64,000 nt of DNA from Chloroflexota bacterium (GTDB lineage Bacteria > Chloroflexota > Dehalococcoidia > Lucifugimonadales > SAR202-VII-2). A model generated the notes under the pieces. It was not told the DNA's origin. It ran no database searches and was given only the letters and a program-made list of their open reading frames with translations. Position numbers and translations under genes: made by a program. Positions 51,907 through 59,556 of the stretch are shown here, in pieces (the first letter of the stretch is position 1; every line of letters begins with the position of its first letter). Location of the stretch: NCBI GenBank assembly GCA_003228115.1, contig QEVV01000005.1, positions 124,001 to 188,000 on the forward strand, written 5' to 3'.

Positions 51907-52559
51907 GACGTCTCACCGTCGTAAGCCATGTCCCAAAAGCGCACCTCGTAATAAAGCACTGTGCGTAAAACCTCTTGGAGCTTGGGTGCCTGAGCAGCGG
52001 CCAATGGCGAAGCATCCAGAGCCTGTTGGAGCCAATCCACGAAAGACCCCAGATCTTCGGAGGCGTGGATATCAATCCATTCTTGATAGAAAGCGTTGCC
52101 TGGCGCCGCTCCCCCTCCCGCCAGGCGTCGTGCCCAGTCGACGTAGGTTCCCTCCGTGACGAGCAAGCAGGCTAGAATCTCTTCGTAGCTGCCCTCGTAA
52201 GCAACTGACGTTATGAAGGAGCCGAAAGCAGTGGTCGTTGGCAGCGGTTCTGCAAAGCGTCCGGCGTCAGATGGCTCCCCCAAAGATTTGAAGGCGCGGT
52301 GAAACAATTCTTCCTCACCGTTCAACACCGGTGAGAGAAAGCCGTCCAGGTGGCGAGCCGCAGCCAGGTCCGGGGCTTTGGCTATCCCCAAGGCCACCAG
52401 CTTCACTAGCGCCTTCAAGAACACGTAGTCCTGGAGCATGTAGCGGCGAAATTTCGCCGTCGGCAGCGACCCTTCGCCCAATTCCTGAACAAAGCGATGG
52501 CTCACCATTCGTTCCCAGAGTTCGGCATTGGCCGTTCGCAAGTCCAGGCTCAGCCCCAT
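51903..52559 (-). CDS. tenA: TenA family aminopyrimidine aminohydrolase / thiaminase II-like
   Basis: This 218-residue all-helical protein has [20 protein letters not shown] (Asp/Tyr of the active site), [18 protein letters not shown] and [17 protein letters not shown], then [11 protein letters not shown] and [10 protein letters not shown]. The region where TenA-C enzymes have a catalytic Cys reads TEGTYVDW, so it may be the Cys-lacking TenA-E type. It likely salvages pyrimidine from degraded thiamin for ThiD, with which it overlaps by 4 nt. Confidence 0.9.
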   Translation of the reverse strand: MGLSLDLRTANAELWERMVSHRFVQELGEGSLPTAKFRRYMLQDYVFLKALVKLVALGIAKAPDLAAARHLDGFLSPVLNGEEELFHRAFKSLGEPSDAGRFAEPLPTTTAFGSFITSVAYEGSYEEILACLLVTEGTYVDWARRLAGGGAAPGNAFYQEWIDIHASEDLGSFVDWLQQALDASPLAAAQAPKLQEVLRTVLYYEVRFWDMAYDGETS

Positions 52560-52563
52560 CCTG

Positions 52564-53391
52564 CTACACCCATACGCCAGAGCCTTGGAGGATCAGCCGA
52601 ATGCCGCCGAGCATGAGAGCGAGGGCCAACAGCTGGAGAATTCTTTGGTTCTTGAGTTTCTGGGACACCCTGGAGCCGATCTGTGCCCCGATCACAATCC
52701 CAGCGCCGATGGCCAACACCAGCCGCCACTCTTCAAGGTTGAAGTCTCCTTGAACCATATGGGTCGCGGTGCTGGCGATAGTCATAAAAATAACGGCGAA
52801 CAATATCGTCGAGGTAGCGATTCGAGCGGGAAAGCCCAAAACCTTTACGAAAATGGGCACGAGAATGATGCCGCCTCCCACCCCCATCACACCTGCGGCG
52901 ATTCCTGCCGCGAAGCTCACAAGGGCCGTGGGAATCAAATTGAACGCGTAGGCATACTCGGTGCCCTCGCCGTCGACAAAATGCCTGACAATGTTGCCCG
53001 TCAACTCTCCTTCCTGACGCAAGGACGGACGGAAGATGATATAGAGAGACAGAGCCACCAGGGCGACTCCAAAACCAATATCAAACGGCCCACGTTCAGC
53101 AAACCGGGTAATCCAGGCCCCTATGATGGCCCCTGGAAAAATGGCCATCGCCACGATGAATCCCGTGGTGTAGTCGATGCGTTTATAGCGGGCGTAGTTG
53201 ATGGAACCGGACGTGGAGTTCAGGCCAGCCACTGCCAACGCAACGGCCGTGATAACGGCGGGGGTCTTGTCAGGGAAGAGGAGCAGGAGGACCGGCGTGA
53301 CAATGAAACCGCCCCCCGCCCCGATTATGGTAGCGTAGGTGCCCGCCCCTATTCCCAACAACGACAAGCCGAAGAGACCGAGCGCGCTCAT
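52564..53391 (-). CDS. TauE/SafE family sulfite/organosulfonate-type permease
   Basis: This 275-residue membrane protein with about eight helices begins SALGLFGLSLLGIGAGTYAT and GAGGGFIVTPVLLLLFPDKT. The second half repeats the motif as GVMGVGGGIILVPIFVKVLG. CAGGAG precedes the ATG. It leads a three-gene unit with tenA (4-nt gap) and thiD, so it might move a thiamin precursor or sulfur compound rather than sulfite; this is inferred from context. No THI-box riboswitch is visible in its 47-nt upstream gap. Confidence 0.88.
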   Translation of the reverse strand: MSALGLFGLSLLGIGAGTYATIIGAGGGFIVTPVLLLLFPDKTPAVITAVALAVAGLNSTSGSINYARYKRIDYTTGFIVAMAIFPGAIIGAWITRFAERGPFDIGFGVALVALSLYIIFRPSLRQEGELTGNIVRHFVDGEGTEYAYAFNLIPTALVSFAAGIAAGVMGVGGGIILVPIFVKVLGFPARIATSTILFAVIFMTIASTATHMVQGDFNLEEWRLVLAIGAGIVIGAQIGSRVSQKLKNQRILQLLALALMLGGIRLILQGSGVWV

Positions 53392-53427
53392 GAGGCTCCT
53401 GTAGTCGGCAGGATGGTGGCGGAACGA

Positions 53428-53433
53428 TACAAT
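53428..53433 (+). promoter_or_regulatory. -10 box of mutY
   Basis: TACAAT ends 5 nt before ATG 53439, predicting a leaderless transcript and supporting this upstream start. Confidence 0.5.
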
Positions 53434-53438
53434 GGCCT

Positions 53439-54473
53439 ATGCGCCGAGACCAGCCAGGTTGCGGCCACGGCAAGATTACATCAACCACACTCACCAGGCC
53501 AACAACCATCCACCCGATGCCACCCCCCGCCCCAAGAACAGTCCAACAAAAGGTCTTGCGCAAGGCCCAAATCACGTTGCTGGATTGGTACAGCCAACAT
53601 GCCAGGGACCTACCCTGGCGTCGCACCAAGGACCCGTACGCAATCCTGGTATCAGAGGTCATGCTGCAGCAGACCCAGGTTGACCGCGTCATTCCCAAAT
53701 ACGATGAGTTTTTGAGGCTCTTCCCGACGTTTCAAGCCTTGGCCGCTGCCCCTACCGCCGATGTCATCCGGGCCTGGTCGCCTTTGGGATACAACCGCCG
53801 CGCGGTTCGACTACAGGCCATCGCAGCCCAGATTGCGGAGTGCCACGGTGGAGAGCTACCAGAGGACATGAAGACCCTTCTATCCTTACCAGGCGTTGGC
53901 GAATACACAGCCTCGGCGCTTGCCTGCTTTATTCACGGGCAAAACGTGCCGGTAATCGACACAAACGTACGAAGGGTCCTAAGCAGAGTATTCCGGGGCA
54001 CAGCCAGCGTTGCCCCAATGGAAGTTCGAACTATCGCGCAATGGGCGCTGCCGTTAGGACGCGGCCCGCAGTGGAGCCAAGCTCTGATGGATATCGGGGC
54101 AACCCTCTGCACAAGCCAACGACCTGTCTGTCCTCAATGTCCGTTGGAGCTTTACTGCCAGGCGGCAGCGACGTTCAGAAAGCACCCCGCCGTGGCGGAA
54201 CGTCGAGCGGCTTATGGGAAGCGCCAGCAGCCATTCGCGGGTTCGTCGCGTTTCTATCGAGGCCGCATCGTAGATTGCCTTCGACGCCTGCCAGCGGGCG
54301 ATTCCATTGCCGTAACAGACCTTGGCACTACGGTACGCGATGATTATGAAGAGACTCACTCGGAATGGCTCATTGCCTTGGTACGCGGGCTGGAGACAGA
54401 TGGGTTAGCAAGGGTACAAGAGACCTCCGCCACCAATGCATCCACCGCAGTGCTGCGGATCAGCCTCCCCTAA
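53439..54473 (+). CDS. mutY: A/G-specific adenine glycosylase (MutY)
   Basis: In this 344-residue protein the HhH-GPD domain spans about 45-210. Glu in SEVMLQQTQ is the general acid, and Asp in LPGVGEYTASALACFIHG then VIDTNVRRVL is the catalytic Asp. The [4Fe-4S] ligands are CTSQRPVCPQCPLELYC (C-x6-C-x2-C-x5-C). The C-terminal 100 residues lack the NUDIX-like domain of E. coli MutY and look like the short actinobacterial-type tail (FYRGRIVDCLRRLPAGDSI). The first 44 residues are Pro/Thr-rich and may be partly untranslated if ATG 53517 is used. It removes A opposite 8-oxoG. Confidence 0.92.
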   Translation: MRRDQPGCGHGKITSTTLTRPTTIHPMPPPAPRTVQQKVLRKAQITLLDWYSQHARDLPWRRTKDPYAILVSEVMLQQTQVDRVIPKYDEFLRLFPTFQALAAAPTADVIRAWSPLGYNRRAVRLQAIAAQIAECHGGELPEDMKTLLSLPGVGEYTASALACFIHGQNVPVIDTNVRRVLSRVFRGTASVAPMEVRTIAQWALPLGRGPQWSQALMDIGATLCTSQRPVCPQCPLELYCQAAATFRKHPAVAERRAAYGKRQQPFAGSSRFYRGRIVDCLRRLPAGDSIAVTDLGTTVRDDYEETHSEWLIALVRGLETDGLARVQETSATNASTAVLRISLP

Positions 54474-54500
54474 AGCCTCGCGTCTCAACCCAGGAGGAGC

Positions 54501-54506
54501 TATAAT
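54501..54506 (+). promoter_or_regulatory. Candidate -10 box of the M50 protease gene
   Basis: TATAAT lies 34 nt before ATG 54541. No good -35 is present. It also overlaps a six-codon mini-ORF (54505-54525) preceded by AGGAGG, so its role is uncertain. Confidence 0.35.
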
Positions 54507-54540
54507 GGTACGCAGCCTCCCCTGAGTCCATAAAGCTGTA

Positions 54541-55230
54541 ATGCTGTTCCGTAACCTCGACCTACTCTTCTCCAATCCCACCGCCTTTTTCATCCTGATA
54601 GCTTCCCTAGCTGCCGCCCTGGTAGTGGCTATCACGATCCATGAATTCAGCCACGCATTGGCGGCCCGTACCCTAGGCGACACTACGGCCGAGCGGCTGG
54701 GCAGGCTGTCGCTCAACCCTGCGCGGCACCTAGACCCTGCGGGGACGTTGCTCCTCCTTGTAGCAGGCTTCGGATGGGGCAAGCCGGTTCCGGTCGATCC
54801 CCGGCTCATGCGTGGCAACCCCAGGACATCAATGTCGCTGGTATCGCTTGCCGGCCCTGCATCCAATATTCTCACGGCCGTGGTGCTCGGCTCCCTATTC
54901 CGCTTCGCTGTGCTCCCGGAGCCCAACGGCAGCGCCGCCGTGTTTGGTCGCGATCCTTTGTCGATGGTCGCCTATGTCGTATCACTTGCCGTGTTGTTCA
55001 GCGTCATCCTCGCCGTGTTCAACATGATTCCGCTGTGGCCCTTGGACGGATTCAAGGTGCTGCTCGGCATTCTTCCAGAAGAACAGGCTCAGTCTCTGGC
55101 CAAGGTCCAGATGCACGGCCCACTTATCCTCATGGGGGTTGTCTTCGCCGATATAGCGCTCGGGCTTGGAATCCTGAATACTATCTTGGGCCCGCCAATC
55201 GACATCCTCATCTCCGCTTTCATGGGTTAG
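54541..55230 (+). CDS. Site-2 protease family zinc metalloprotease (M50)
   Basis: This 229-residue membrane protein has about six helices. HEFSH at residues 34-38 gives the zinc ligands His34 and His38 and catalytic Glu35, and FNMIPLWPLDGFKVLLG near residue 160-176 gives the third ligand Asp in the PLDG motif. The fold matches the small bacterial S2P group without a PDZ domain. The substrate is unknown. The gene follows mutY by 67 nt. Confidence 0.93.
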   Translation: MLFRNLDLLFSNPTAFFILIASLAAALVVAITIHEFSHALAARTLGDTTAERLGRLSLNPARHLDPAGTLLLLVAGFGWGKPVPVDPRLMRGNPRTSMSLVSLAGPASNILTAVVLGSLFRFAVLPEPNGSAAVFGRDPLSMVAYVVSLAVLFSVILAVFNMIPLWPLDGFKVLLGILPEEQAQSLAKVQMHGPLILMGVVFADIALGLGILNTILGPPIDILISAFMG

Positions 55231-55304
55231 CGGACCCGATAATTCTCGTCGTCGAACCCTGTGTTGTCCTTAGTCATCTGGCCCCGCACAACGCCGTCCT
55301 AGCT

Positions 55305-55333
55305 TTGACAGGTAAGCACGGGCGTGCTAAACT
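55305..55333 (+). promoter_or_regulatory. Consensus promoter of the PIN/TRAM-isp-cysS cluster
   Basis: TTGACA (55305-55310), a 17-nt spacer and TAAACT (55328-55333) form the best sigma-70-type promoter in the window. The predicted start near 55340 leaves a leader of about 160 nt. Confidence 0.75.
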
Positions 55334-55339
55334 AAACAC

Positions 55340-55500
55340 AAAGTTGTGCAAATTTTGGATTAGTTCGCGCGCTACTCACCTTGAATGCAATCGCCCAGGA
55401 TTCGGCATCTCCGCCTGGGCACCTTGGAACACCATAGGTGCACCTTATTGGGGAACGCTGATGCCCTTCAGCTAAGATTGCTGGACAGGAGGTAGCGCGT
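55340..55500 (+). other. Long structured leader of the PIN/TRAM gene
   Basis: The leader contains a hairpin GCCCAGG/CCTGGGC (about 55391-55418) and a second pairing around AGGTGCACCT, then GACAGGAGGTAGCGCGT before the ATG. I do not recognise a riboswitch class. Confidence 0.45.
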
Positions 55501-56559
55501 ATGCATTTCAATAGGTTCGAAGCGGTTGGTCGTGCCGCTGGTACAGCGGGACTCGCCGTCGCAGGATGGGCCATTGGGACGTCGCTCACCGACGGGTTTG
55601 ATGGCAACACAACTGACGCAGTAGTTACAACAGCCCTCATAGCCGCTGGCGCCCTCCTTGGGGCTCTCCTCACCCCCTATCTAACGAACCGCCCCTTGGT
55701 CGCCCTCGCCGACTACCTGGCCAGCCTCCCTTACCCCACCCTCGCTTCAATACTGGCGGGACTAGCCTCCGGCCTCGGTCTCGCGGCCTTGCTTGCTTAT
55801 CCCATGAGCCAGCTCCCCGGCGCCGCGGGAATCGTTGTTCCCATAGTCCTCGTTTTCGCTCTAGGGTTCGTTGGGGTGTACGTCTTCGTGCAGCGCCGCG
55901 ACGAATTGGCCCAGATCCTCCCGGAACCTAGAAGGGGCCAGTACGGACAGAATGGCAGGGAGTACCAGGTGTTGCTTGATACCTCTGCCATCATTGATGG
56001 CCGCATCGCCGACGTAAGCGATGCAGGCTTCATCATTGGGACGCTAGTCATTCCACGCTTTATCCTTGATGAGTTGCGCCACATAGCTGATTCGTCCGAT
56101 TCCCTCCGTCGCAATCGAGGTCGCAGGGGCCTCGAGATATTGAACAAGCTCCGCAAAGAAGGCACAGTCCCCCTTCGCATCCTGGACGTAGACATACGGG
56201 ATGGACAGGAAGCGGACGAGAAGCTTGTGTCGCTGGCGAGTTCCATGAAAGCGCCCATTGCCACTACTGACTACAACCTGAACCGCGTCGCTGAGTTTCA
56301 GGGCGTAAAGGTCCTTAACGTTAATGAACTTGCCAACCTCTTGAAGCCTGTGGTCCTTCCGGGCGAGAACATGCGTGTGCGGGTCATTCAGGAAGGCAAG
56401 GAACCAGGGCAAGGGGTCGGGTTCCTGGACGACGGCACCATGGTCGTCATTGAGGGGGGCCGGCGCTACATCAATGCCCATGTGGAAGTCCAAGTGACCC
56501 GTGCGCTCCAGACGGCGGCGGGGCGCATCATATTCGCCCAACCCAAGGACGAACCATAA
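55501..56559 (+). CDS. Membrane-anchored PIN/TRAM domain protein (YacL-like)
   Basis: This 352-residue protein has an AGGAGG box 9 nt before its ATG. Four hydrophobic helices (about 12-135) are followed by a PIN nuclease domain with acidic residues in LLDTSAIIDGRIADV, LDELRHIADSSD and ATTDYNLNRVAEFQGVKVLN, and a TRAM RNA-binding domain (about 285-345: VLPGENMRVRVIQEGKEPGQ and VIEGGRRYINAHVEV). It is found next to ispD/ispF in many Gram-positive and Chloroflexota genomes, as here. It probably acts on RNA at the membrane; its target is unknown. Confidence 0.92.
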   Translation: MHFNRFEAVGRAAGTAGLAVAGWAIGTSLTDGFDGNTTDAVVTTALIAAGALLGALLTPYLTNRPLVALADYLASLPYPTLASILAGLASGLGLAALLAYPMSQLPGAAGIVVPIVLVFALGFVGVYVFVQRRDELAQILPEPRRGQYGQNGREYQVLLDTSAIIDGRIADVSDAGFIIGTLVIPRFILDELRHIADSSDSLRRNRGRRGLEILNKLRKEGTVPLRILDVDIRDGQEADEKLVSLASSMKAPIATTDYNLNRVAEFQGVKVLNVNELANLLKPVVLPGENMRVRVIQEGKEPGQGVGFLDDGTMVVIEGGRRYINAHVEVQVTRALQTAAGRIIFAQPKDEP

Positions 56560-56631
56560 CGCCTGAGTTCTCCTAACACCCTTCACCAGACTCTCGCCAA
56601 GTAGAAAGCTCCCCATCTGCCCCAACTAGGC

Positions 56632-56637
56632 TATACT
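56632..56637 (+). promoter_or_regulatory. Candidate -10 box of ispD
   Basis: TATACT lies 31 nt before ATG 56669 in the 109-nt gap. No clear -35 is seen, so this is weak. Confidence 0.35.
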
Positions 56638-56668
56638 TGGTCATCAATCTTCGTGCGAGTGCACCTTC

Positions 56669-57394
56669 ATGACTTGGACTCCAGACGTCTCTACGAACGG
56701 GACCGCTCATCGGGTTGGCGCCATCATTGTCGCCGCGGGCTCCAGCACACGCATGGGCGGCCTTGACAAGATTTTCCACCCAGTCCTCGGCCTCCCCTTG
56801 GTCGGCTACTCCTTGCGCGTCCTGCAGGACAGCCCCGAGGTTGATGACATCGTCCTCGTCGTTGCGCCAGGATCCATCGAGACGGCTCAGCGCCTTGTAG
56901 AGGCCTTGGACTGCACCAAGGTAGTCGCGGTCTGCCCAGGGGGAGACCGCCGCCAGGACTCCGTAAACAACGGCCTCGCCCTCCTGCCCGGTGTTGAGTG
57001 GGTGCTGGTTCAGGACGGAGCCCGCCCCTGCATCACCCAGCATATGGTGAGGCTCAGTCTTGAGACCGCCGCCATAACGGGCGCAGCAGTAGCAGCGGTG
57101 CCAGTTAAGGACACCATCAAGGTGGTTGATGACGATGGTGGCGTTGTCCACACGGTGCCTCGCGACTCACTACGGGCCATTCAGTCCCCCCAGACCTTCA
57201 CCGCCGACATCCTTCGCCGGGCGCACAAAGAGGTCGACAGTTCGGTCACAGACGACGCCACTCTCGTTGAGCTCCTGGGATACCAGGTCCGCTCATATCC
57301 CGGCTCCTATGCCAACATCAAGGTCACGACACCCGAGGACATTGCCTTGGTGGAAACGCTTCTGTCGAGCTTGCGGCAAGAAGTGAAAAGCTAG
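56669..57394 (+). CDS. ispD: 2-C-methyl-D-erythritol 4-phosphate cytidylyltransferase
   Basis: This 241-residue enzyme has the nucleotidyltransferase signature VAAGSSTRMGGLDKIF near residue 19, GGDRRQDSVNNGL, VLVQDGARPCI (metal Asp), PVKDTIKVVD and RDSLRAIQSPQTF. It makes CDP-ME in the MEP isoprenoid pathway. It is followed by ispF after 1 nt, so the two are translationally coupled. Confidence 0.95.
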   Translation: MTWTPDVSTNGTAHRVGAIIVAAGSSTRMGGLDKIFHPVLGLPLVGYSLRVLQDSPEVDDIVLVVAPGSIETAQRLVEALDCTKVVAVCPGGDRRQDSVNNGLALLPGVEWVLVQDGARPCITQHMVRLSLETAAITGAAVAAVPVKDTIKVVDDDGGVVHTVPRDSLRAIQSPQTFTADILRRAHKEVDSSVTDDATLVELLGYQVRSYPGSYANIKVTTPEDIALVETLLSSLRQEVKS

Positions 57395-57395
57395 C

Positions 57396-57875
57396 GTGTT
57401 CCGCATTGGCCAAGGCTTCGACGCTCACCCCCTAGTCCCTGGACGTTCCCTCATCCTCGGCGGCGTTCATGTCCCCCACGACCAAGGCCCCGACGGCCAT
57501 AGTGACGGCGATCCCCTGATACACGCCATCATCGACGCCTTGTTGGGCGCCGCCGCCCTTGGTGACATCGGCGCCCACTTCCCTTCTTCGGATCCTCAGT
57601 ACAAGGACGTTGATAGCACGACCCTCCTGGCTGCGACGGTTGCTTTGTTGCGAGAGGCCCGATGGAACATAGCTAATGTGGATGCTACAATCGCAGCCGA
57701 GAAACCTAGGCTCGCTCCATACATTGCCGCAATGCGCGATGCCGTGGCCAAGGCCGCCGGAATCGCCACTCAACAGGTCAGTATCAAAGCTACTACTACA
57801 GACGGTCTCGGCTTCATTGGCCGCCAAGAGGGAATTGCCGCCTCCGCGGTCTGCCTTATTCAGGAGGCCGAGTGA
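57396..57875 (+). CDS. ispF: 2-C-methyl-D-erythritol 2,4-cyclodiphosphate synthase
   Basis: This 159-residue protein starts at GTG. Asp9 and His11 in GFDAHPL with the later His in GHSDGDPLIHAIIDALLG bind zinc. LGDIGAHFPSSDPQYKDVDS and GLGFIGRQEGIAASA are family text. It forms a trimer that cyclises CDP-ME2P. Its TGA overlaps the GTG of cysS. Confidence 0.96.
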   Translation: MFRIGQGFDAHPLVPGRSLILGGVHVPHDQGPDGHSDGDPLIHAIIDALLGAAALGDIGAHFPSSDPQYKDVDSTTLLAATVALLREARWNIANVDATIAAEKPRLAPYIAAMRDAVAKAAGIATQQVSIKATTTDGLGFIGRQEGIAASAVCLIQEAE

Positions 57876-59245
57876 AGCTGTATAGCACCCTCTCCGGCAC
57901 AAAGGATGAGTTTCAGCCACAAGGCGACGTCGTGAAGATGTACGTCTGCGGCGTAACGCCCTATTCCGACGCCCACGTTGGGCACGCCATGAGCTACGTG
58001 GTCTTTGACGTGCTCCGCCGCTACCTGGAATACATCGGCTTCAACGTTCAACACGTCCAGAACGTGACCGACGTGGACGACAAGATCATCCAGCGAGGCA
58101 AGCAAAGGGGTGTTGATCCCCTGAAGCTGGCCCAGGAATTTACGGATGAGTTCCTGGAGGACATGGACGCTCTCAATGTTCAAAGGGCCCACCAGTACCC
58201 AAGGGCCACGCAGGAAATCCCCGACATCCTCAAAATAATTCAGGCCCTGGTCGACAAGGGATGCGCCTACCCGATCGACGGCGATGTGTACTTCCGCGTT
58301 ACATGTGATGAGGACTACGGAAAGCTTGGCCATCGGACGTTGGAAGGGATGCAGGCAGGGGCCCGCATTGAACCAGACCCACGCAAAGAACACCCGATGG
58401 ACTTCGCATTGTGGAAGGCGGCCAAAGAGGGCGAGCCCTCATGGGAAAGCCCCTGGGGCCCCGGACGGCCCGGCTGGCACATCGAATGCACCGCCATGTC
58501 ACTGGCCTACCTTGGCGAGACTCTGGACATCCACGGCGGCGGCCACGACCTGGTCTTCCCCCACCACGAGAACGAAATCGCCCAGTCAGAGGCTTACACC
58601 GGCATCAAGCCCTTCGCCCGGTGGTGGGTTCACAACGGCCTCCTCCAACTTGGCGAGACCAAGATGAGCAAGTCGATAGGCAACCTCATCACAATTCGGG
58701 ACGCCCTGGCAACCTGCTCAGCCGACGCCCTGCGCTTGTTCTTCCTGAGCTCCCACTACCGGGGACCCCTGGCCTACGGCGAGGACGCCCTAGCGGCCCA
58801 AGAACGTGGCGCTGACCGGTTAAGACGGGCCTATCACACCAACGACACCAGCAACGCCCCTTCCGACCTAGACATCGGGGCCTACAAGACCCGCTTCAGT
58901 GAGGCAATGGACGATGATCTGAACACTCCCCAAGCGGTTGCCGTCCTCTTTGACATGGTCAGGGACATCAACCGGGCCCGGGAGGACGGTCAAACCACAG
59001 CCGACGCCCGATCTCTTCTGGGCGAACTCGGCGGAGTGCTTGGCCTCAGCCTGACCAATCCAACGCACGAAGGGGCAACCGCCCTCGAGCCGCTGATTGA
59101 CCTTCTCTTGGAAACGAGGACTGGCCTGCGGGAAGCTCGTCAATTTGAATTGGCCGACCGCATCCGCCAGCGCCTAACGGAATTGGGCATTGCCCTTGAG
59201 GACACCCCCCGGGGCACAGAGTGGCATTTCACCGGTGCCAGTTGA
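57872..59245 (+). CDS. cysS: Cysteinyl-tRNA synthetase
   Basis: This 457-residue class I synthetase has YVCGVTPYSDAHVGHAMSYV (zinc Cys and the HIGH motif as HVGH), GWHIECTAMS and HGGGHDLVFPHHENE (further zinc ligands) and TKMSKSIGN (KMSKS). The C-terminal DALR-like helix bundle is complete. VGHAMS differs from the more common HIGNAR form but stays within the family. It is the last gene of PIN/TRAM-ispD-ispF-cysS. Confidence 0.96.
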   Translation: MKLYSTLSGTKDEFQPQGDVVKMYVCGVTPYSDAHVGHAMSYVVFDVLRRYLEYIGFNVQHVQNVTDVDDKIIQRGKQRGVDPLKLAQEFTDEFLEDMDALNVQRAHQYPRATQEIPDILKIIQALVDKGCAYPIDGDVYFRVTCDEDYGKLGHRTLEGMQAGARIEPDPRKEHPMDFALWKAAKEGEPSWESPWGPGRPGWHIECTAMSLAYLGETLDIHGGGHDLVFPHHENEIAQSEAYTGIKPFARWWVHNGLLQLGETKMSKSIGNLITIRDALATCSADALRLFFLSSHYRGPLAYGEDALAAQERGADRLRRAYHTNDTSNAPSDLDIGAYKTRFSEAMDDDLNTPQAVAVLFDMVRDINRAREDGQTTADARSLLGELGGVLGLSLTNPTHEGATALEPLIDLLLETRTGLREARQFELADRIRQRLTELGIALEDTPRGTEWHFTGAS

Positions 59246-59336
59246 GCCCAGCCGGGGGTCTACAGGGGGTGCGCCCCCCTGTTCTGAAAAAAACGTTGGC
59301 GGGCGGAGCAGGTAGGAGCCCGGCGTCGCCTAAAGC
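59246..59336. repeat. Imperfect tandem repeat after cysS, unit 1
   Basis: The unit has GCCCAGCCGGGGGTC, a hairpin ACAGGGGGTGCGCCCCCCTGT, then TCTGAAAAAAACGTTGGCGG and a GCCTAAAGC end. It starts directly after the cysS stop and parallels unit 2 at 59358-59445. The 311-nt gap 59246-59556 otherwise holds no gene. Confidence 0.65.
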
Positions 59337-59357
59337 AATGACCCCTAGGGTGCAGGG

Positions 59358-59445
59358 GCCCAGCCCCGCCGGGGTCACAGGGGTGTCCCCTGTCCTGAAA
59401 AACGTCCGCGGGTGGAGTGGGTGGGACAACGGCATCCGCTAAACT
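59358..59445. repeat. Imperfect tandem repeat after cysS, unit 2
   Basis: GCCCAGCCCCGCCGGGGTC, hairpin ACAGGGGTGTCCCCTGT and CCTGAAAAACGTCCGCGGGTG with a CGCTAAACT end match unit 1 in order; the pitch is about 112 nt. The A-run after each hairpin would be a U-run on the minus strand only if read before the hairpin, so classic termination is doubtful. Confidence 0.65.
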
Positions 59446-59556
59446 CAGCCATCTGCCAACGCCAAGGTCCGCTCTCGCGGGCGCCTCTGCAGCAAAAGCC
59501 GTTCCGCCAGCAAAAGCCTCATGGAGGATAGGTAGCTCACGACGCCGAGAAACGCT

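Noticed and set aside
54505-54525. Six-codon mini-ORF (MVRSLP) with AGGAGG ahead of the M50 gene
   Set aside because: The start overlaps the TATAAT box and the AGGAGG may be chance; no conserved leader-peptide composition is visible.
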